A stretch of 64,000 bases of DNA from Verpa conica. Taxonomy: Eukaryota; Ascomycota; Pezizomycetes; Pezizales; Morchellaceae. Of this stretch, positions 58,801-64,000 are shown piece after piece. The stretch lies in NCBI GenBank assembly GCA_033030425.1, contig JAUFSD010000013.1, forward strand, positions 682,001 to 746,000. Direction: 5' to 3'. Within the stretch, counting starts at the first letter, position 1. Each line of letters opens with the position of its first letter. The position numbers and the translations under genes are program-made. The notes beneath the pieces were generated by a model that saw only the letters and a list, made by a program, of their open reading frames with translations, ran no database searches and was not told the DNA's origin.

Positions 58801-61507
58801 TCCTTGGTGAAATGAGGTAATGTGCGGTATTTGAAACCGAAGGGGATACGCTTTCCTTCCACAGACTGCTGTCCTACAACAGCCGTCATCTGCGAGATAT
58901 TAATATTAGAACCCTTGGAACCAGAACGAGCCATTTGAATGGCGTTGTTGAGATCCTTTAAACTCTTCTCGGTATCTGAACCAGCAACATCACGAGCCGA
59001 ATTGAGCGACTTCAGCACCAAACTCTCGAAGGTATCACGAATATTCATTCCAGGTAGCGGTTCAAGCAAATTCGACTGCGCCTTCGCGGTGACATCAGCA
59101 ACCTCTGCCTTCTTCGATGCGACTGTTTCGGCAATCTTCCTAATAGTTGCCTTGTCGGGAATGGTGTCACCGATACCGATACTAAAGCCATTCTGCAGAA
59201 GCCAGTAATTAACAACTGTCTGGCAACCGTTGAAGAACTCCAAGCAACGATATGGACCCTTTTCGTTAAATATAATATGGATCAAGGAACTGTGCGATTG
59301 ACCGACAGCCTTCTTGTTCAAGAGCCCGAACATCAGTTCACCACCATGAACCAGTAGACCTTCATCGTTTAGTGGAGAGTACCCCTTGTTGCTGTCATCT
59401 TTGTTGATACCAGGGGGAATGACGAGAGAGATGATTTGTTTTCCGGTCCAACGTGGGCGAGGCTTGAGAATTGCAGGTGTTGGCACAGTACCATCCCAGT
59501 TTGGAACCCACATGAGAACGTTCATGACTTGCTCTCGGTTCAAGAAAACATCTCTTCGACAGATCTTATAGATACCACACAATGTATCTTGGACGATACC
59601 CATGAGAGGGCCGTTCTTCTGTGGTGACACGACTTGCAGCGGGACCATACAAAGCTGACTAACTTCTGCTCGAGTTTCCTCGGACTGTGGGACGTGAAGA
59701 TTCATCTCGTCTCCGTCGAAATCGGCGTTGTATGGCGAAGTGACAGACAAATTCAGTCGGAAAGTAGAGTACGGCATGACACGGATACGATGACCTGTAC
59801 TTGTTAGAAAAAGGTTTAATAATGCAAGTATAAAAAAGCATACCCATCATAGATTCCTTGTGCAAAGACGGCTGTCGATTGAAGATAATGAAATCTCCAT
59901 CAATAATATGTCTTTCAACCCTCCACCCATATTGAAGCGAGATCTCTCCCGCTTTCTTGTGATGCCGAAGATCGATACGTTCACCAGTATCACGGATAAT
60001 GTACTTCGCACCAGGATGCTCGTTTGGTCCATTCTCGACAAGTTTATGCAGTTTGTGGATGTTGTATGGGGTGACAATTTCAGGGTAGGTCAATGTCCTA
60101 GCGATACTCCTAGGGACACCGACTTCATCAAGAGACAGGTTAGGATCACCAGTGATGACAGTACGAGCTGAGAAATCGACACGCTTTCCCATCAAATTCC
60201 CACGCAGACGACCCTCTTTTCCCTTTAGACGAGCACGGATAGATTTAACCGGTCTCCCAGATTTTTGTAGAGCTTGAGGTTGCCCAGCGATATCGTTGTC
60301 CATATAGGTAGCAACATGAAACTGTAGCAAGGCCTCAAATTCGTTGACGACGTGCGCCGGTGACCCATTCTGTTCAGCATCCCGTACACTAGCATTTGCA
60401 CGAATGATTTCGGCCAACTTGTACGTCAAATCGTCCTCTCCACGCATCCCACCACCCATACCATCGACACAAATACTAGGTCTGACCGGCGGAGGTGGCA
60501 CAGGCAAGACTGTAATAACCATCCACTCTGGTCTCGCGTAGTCCTCACTCAAACCCATCTTGCGGATCTCGTCACTCGTAATATGCTTGAAGATGCTCAA
60601 GACTTCTGAGGGAAGAATCGGCTTCTTCTCACCCTGACTAGCCTCCTCTTGCGCGTCCTTATCCGGCTTCCAGGTACCGATTAATCGAAGTCCTTCACGT
60701 CGAATTGTAGGCTGTTTGTTGCCGCATCCACCATGGGACTTTTTCTTCTCTGGGCTTGTTCCTGCGTCACCGTCGAAGTTGTTCTCCTCGTCTCCTCCAC
60801 CATTGTCGGAATCGCATTGAGTCTTGGCTTTGCAAAGCCTCCAGACGGCGTTGAAACGAGCCTTCGGTTCCCTAATCTTACATGCATCTGCGAACTGAGG
60901 ATTGGACTGGAAAATAGGTAGTACATGTTAGCCAAGCGACGAGCCACTTGATAAAAGTGAATCTCACTTCATCCAACTTGATCTTTGAACAGTTGTAGCA
61001 CACTGTCTCCAACACTTTTTTGATCTTGTTGAGAAAACCTTGATGGAGAAGTCAGCAAAGATGAAACCCTAGAAACGGTATCAGATACATACCAACATGA
61101 TACACCGGTTTTGCAAGTTCAATATGGCCGAAATGTCCTGGACAAACAGACATGCCTTCATCACACTAAAGGACCATGCATTAGCAAGAGGAAAGTCTCG
61201 AGAGAGAATAGGGGGAAGAAACTCACGGTAGCACATTTGAAGGAACGATCAATAGAACCAAGATGAGGATCGTTTAGACCTTTTTCTCTAGGACGTAGTT
61301 TTGCCTCGTCCTGGGAAAAGAAGAAAAATTTGATGTCAGAACCCAACAAACATTGTTGCTCAAAACGCGATTTCAGCATACCATAGTTTCAGGATACTCA
61401 ATGTGGCACACACTCATGCCCTTGATCTGCTCAGGCGATAGGAGACCAAACTGGATCTCCTTGATCGTGCGCAAAGGCGCGCTCGAGTGCTCGAATATCA
61501 GCGTCAT
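55858..61507 (-). CDS. RPB1: RNA polymerase II largest subunit
   Basis: Seven minus-strand exons (61507..61382, 61310..61227, 61165..61093, 61038..60968, 60906..59844, 59794..55984, 55918..55858) give 1762 residues. This is the catalytic core subunit of nuclear RNA polymerase II. Signatures in order: [14 protein letters not shown]; zinc ligands [17 protein letters not shown] and [35 protein letters not shown]; the Mg-binding [12 protein letters not shown] (495-502); bridge-helix region [25 protein letters not shown]; and [21 protein letters not shown] trigger loop. The C-terminal domain (about 1560-1762) has SPTSP units but few perfect YSPTSPS heptads. The last 61-base exon is inferred: a GTAAGC donor overlaps the apparent TAA, and splicing adds [19 protein letters not shown], which continues the pattern. 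Confidence 0.95.
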
Positions 61508-62300
61508 GGCTGCTGTTGTCTTGCTCTTCTACCTAGATGTAGCAGAACCAGCGCGAAACTGGTGAGGAACTATTATTTTTCTTCCGCTTCTATCTTCTAT
61601 ATTCTCCAGCCTTGCTCGTAAAACGTCCTTGCCTCTCTACCGACACGGGGAAAAGCTCTCTCGAACCCCCCTAACCTCTACCCGACCTTTTCTAACCTTC
61701 ACGTCTAAGAGTACAGCGATCGCGCGTTATTTTTTGCTTTTTTGCTTTCTGGGAGGTTCTGTTTAGCTTCGCGTTGTTCTTGGTGGATGTTGTGGCGATG
61801 TGACAAAGGAGTGATGATGAGGCTTCTCTCAGTCTCCCTCTTTTTCACCAGCTGTCAGGTTTGGGGGGGAAGGAGAAGCGACCAAGGCCACGAGAGACCG
61901 AGCCGAGGACAAAGGAGAGACTGCTTCTTCACGAACGAATGAGTGACGGGTTAACCGTGAGATGTATTGGCAGTTAGTTGTCTCTACAAAGACAGGGTGA
62001 TGGACCACGAGAGAACGTGGGCGATGGATGAAGGGTGAAGGGGGGAGAGGCAATGATGGCCGGAGAGCAGACACACTTTTACCAGCAGGCAGCGCGGTGG
62101 GTGTTGCGTGTGGCGACTTTGCTGCAGCGCCGCTCTTGGCGGTGACTAAACGGGGGACTTGGCGGAAATATTCACCCATAGAAAAGCATTCTGGCTGCCA
62201 ACATCACGTCTCCCCTTTAATAAGGGTCTTGCTGGGTGTAATCTGTTGGGCTACTTATATTCAGAGATAATCAATTGCTGCAGTCTTGTATACGGTTATC
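61508..62300. promoter_or_regulatory. Divergent RPB1/SWD1 promoter region
   Basis: About 790 bases separate the two head-to-head start codons, so both promoters must lie here. Pyrimidine-rich leaders are seen on both sides. I see no consensus TATA box near either start, as is common for housekeeping genes. No other gene is supported. Confidence 0.55.
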
Positions 62301-63965
62301 ATGAATCTTTCATTGCTTGATCCTTTTACTCTTGCCCAGGACTATCCTGAATCTCTCTCCTCCGAGCTTCGGTCTGGTCATTCAACATGTGTAGCCTCGC
62401 CCTTCTCTTCTTTTTTTTTTTAATTCTTTTTTATTCTTTTTATATATTCCCGTCTGATACATAAATTCTAACAAATACTAGGTGCGTTTCAATCGTAAGG
62501 GTGATCTAATCGCTTCTGGCAGGGCACGACATTCTCTCCACTTCTTCCCATAGAATCCATCTTCTAACGCTTGGCTCCCTTAGCTCGACGGTACAGTTGT
62601 GCTCTTCGACGTCGAAACAAACGGTCTTGCCCGCTACCTGCGCGGTCATGTCCGTCAGATCCAGTCATTAAGCTGGTCTCAGGACGGCCGATACCTAGCC
62701 AGCGCTTCGCAAGACTTCAAAGTTATTGTGTGGGACTTGTCAAAGAGCGGCGAAGGTTCTGCCCGAACGGTACGCTTCAACGCGCCCGTTTACTGTGCCG
62801 AGCTACATCCTCTGAACCCGTACGGCAGCCCCCCCCCCTCCCCAGCAATGACAGCAGGATTACATTTGCTGAAAATGACTCAACAGTAATTTATTCGTGT
62901 GTGCCTTGTTCGAGGACTCACCCTACCTTGTCGATATCTCCGAGCCAACACCGAAAAAATACCCATTCGCTAGCGCGCCGAAAAGACCTGTTGTGCCGGG
63001 CGCGGAGGAAGGGGAAATAGATGAGAAGCGAGCCGCTGCAGACGCAAAACACCTCACCACCGTTGCGGTATTTACTGTTTCTGGCGAACATATCATCACC
63101 GGCACGAACAAAGGATGGGCGAACGTTGTATCCACAAAGACGAGGGAAACCATACACTCCACCAGGATAACTAGTGGATGCATCACCTACATTCGTCTTA
63201 CAACGTCGGGGAGGAATATGGTCGTTAATTCGAACGACCGCGTGTTGAGATCTATACATATCCCCGACACCCTCCGGGAAGGTGTCAATGGCAATGAAAT
63301 CAAGCTCGAGGTGGAGCATAAATTCCAGGATGTAGTCAACAGGCTCCTATGGAACCATTGCACCTTCTCTGGCAACGGCGATTACTTGACTGCTAGCACA
63401 TTCAAAAACCACGACATTTACATATGGGAAAGGTCCATGGGCTCACTCGTCAAGATCCTCGAAGGGCCAAAAGAAGAATTAGGCACAGTCGAGGTATATC
63501 CTACAACTACCCTATACAAAAAAAAAAATTATGATATACTAACCTACCCAGTGGCATCCCACCCGTCCCCTCGTCGCCGCAGCCGGCCTCGAATCTGGTA
63601 AAATCTTCATCTGGGCCACCTCCAACCCCCAGCGCTGGTCCGCGCTCGCACCAGACTTCAGGGAGCTTGAAGAAAACATCGAGTACGAGGAGCGCGAAGA
63701 CGAATTTGACATTCACCCGAAGGAAGACGTAACAAAGCGGAGGCTGCACTTGGAGAACGAGGAAGTGGACGTTGTCACGATTGAGCCTGTCAGAGGCGAG
63801 GTTGAAGAGAGCTGGACCATGCCAGTCGTGCTAGATCTAGAAGATACAGAGAGCGAAGAGGATACACCAGGGCCAGGTGAGAGACGGCGGAAGAGCCCCA
63901 TAGTGGATAAGGAAAAGACTACTGGACGAGGTGGGAGGACGAAGAAAAGGAAGGTTGAGAGTTAA
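62301..63965 (+). CDS. SWD1: COMPASS histone H3K4 methyltransferase subunit Swd1 (RbBP5 homologue)
   Basis: Five exons (62301..62390, 62482..62523, 62584..62819, 62887..63493, 63552..63965) give 462 residues. Swd1 is a WD40 scaffold of the Set1/COMPASS complex in the nucleus. The start MNLSLLDPFTLAQDYP is the conserved Swd1/RbBP5 N-terminus. WD repeats are evident: LRGHVRQIQSLSWSQDGRYL with VIVWDL, then FNAPVYCAELHP, FTVSGEHIITGTNKGW, VEHKFQDVVNRLLWNHCTFS with DIYIWERS, and WHPTRPLVAAAG with FIWA. After these come the diagnostic YEEREDEFDIHP and EEVDVVTIEP segments and a basic tail KKRKVES. The second intron has a GC donor (AGG before GCACGA), required to join SGR to LDGTVVLFD. The donor at 62820 (GTACGG) is also non-standard. 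Confidence 0.93.
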
Positions 63966-64000
63966 GGGTATAGTAAGAGGATGTAAGATTAAAGTCGTAA

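Overview
The window comes from a filamentous ascomycete (Pezizomycotina). Genes carry one to six short GT-AG introns (about 45-105 bases) with CTAAC-like branch sites. Gene content is fungal: Ccc2-type copper ATPase, mitochondrial threonyl-tRNA synthetase, an Ino4-like bHLH factor, Rpb1 and the COMPASS subunit Swd1. Two very large NACHT-ankyrin proteins (fungal NLRs) and wide AT-rich, repeat-laden spacers suggest a repeat-rich genome. An early-diverging class such as Pezizomycetes or Orbiliomycetes is possible, but that placement is only a guess.

Layout. 1-3.7 kb: the 3' two thirds of a copper P-type ATPase and a conserved fungal protein of unknown function. 3.7-5.1 kb: a gene-poor stretch with nested inverted repeats. 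5.1-10.1 kb: NLR number 1 (fungal NLR-type N-terminus, NACHT, about 20 diverged ankyrin repeats). 10.1-14.6 kb: a gene desert holding one tiny zinc-ribbon reading frame behind a good TATA box. 14.6-20.0 kb: NLR number 2 (N-terminal membrane helices, SesB-like serine esterase, NACHT, about 23 ankyrin repeats that are nearly identical to each other). 21.0-24.3 kb: divergent Maf-type pyrophosphatase and NADP-dependent alkenal reductase genes. 25.0-25.6 kb: a decayed gene with two in-frame stops. 27.7-32.1 kb: bHLH regulator and mitochondrial ThrRS, both on the minus strand. 33.35-38.49 kb: an almost intact Tad-like LINE with poly(A) tail, two ORFs and a perfect 16-bp target-site duplication. 38.8-42.5 kb: two genes of unknown function, one coiled-coil and one membrane protein. 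42.5-54.3 kb: about 12 kb without recognisable genes, built of at least four satellite families (about 180, 103, 90 and 140 bp) and several TA-flanked MITE-like or foldback elements. 54.3-64 kb: a G-patch protein, RPB1 and SWD1, the last two divergently transcribed.

How the parts relate. The two NLR genes lie in the same orientation 4.5 kb apart and are the likely self/non-self recognition module. Their ankyrin regions contrast strongly: one is diverged, the other homogenised, as seen in fast-evolving fungal NLR repertoires. The housekeeping genes at 21-32 kb and 54-64 kb flank a transposon and satellite zone. RPB1 (transcription), SWD1 (H3K4 methylation) and the G-patch protein (ribosome biogenesis) are conserved neighbours with no evidence of a joint operon-like function.

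All exon structures were deduced by eye from reading frame, splice consensus and family similarity. No database search or RNA evidence was available.
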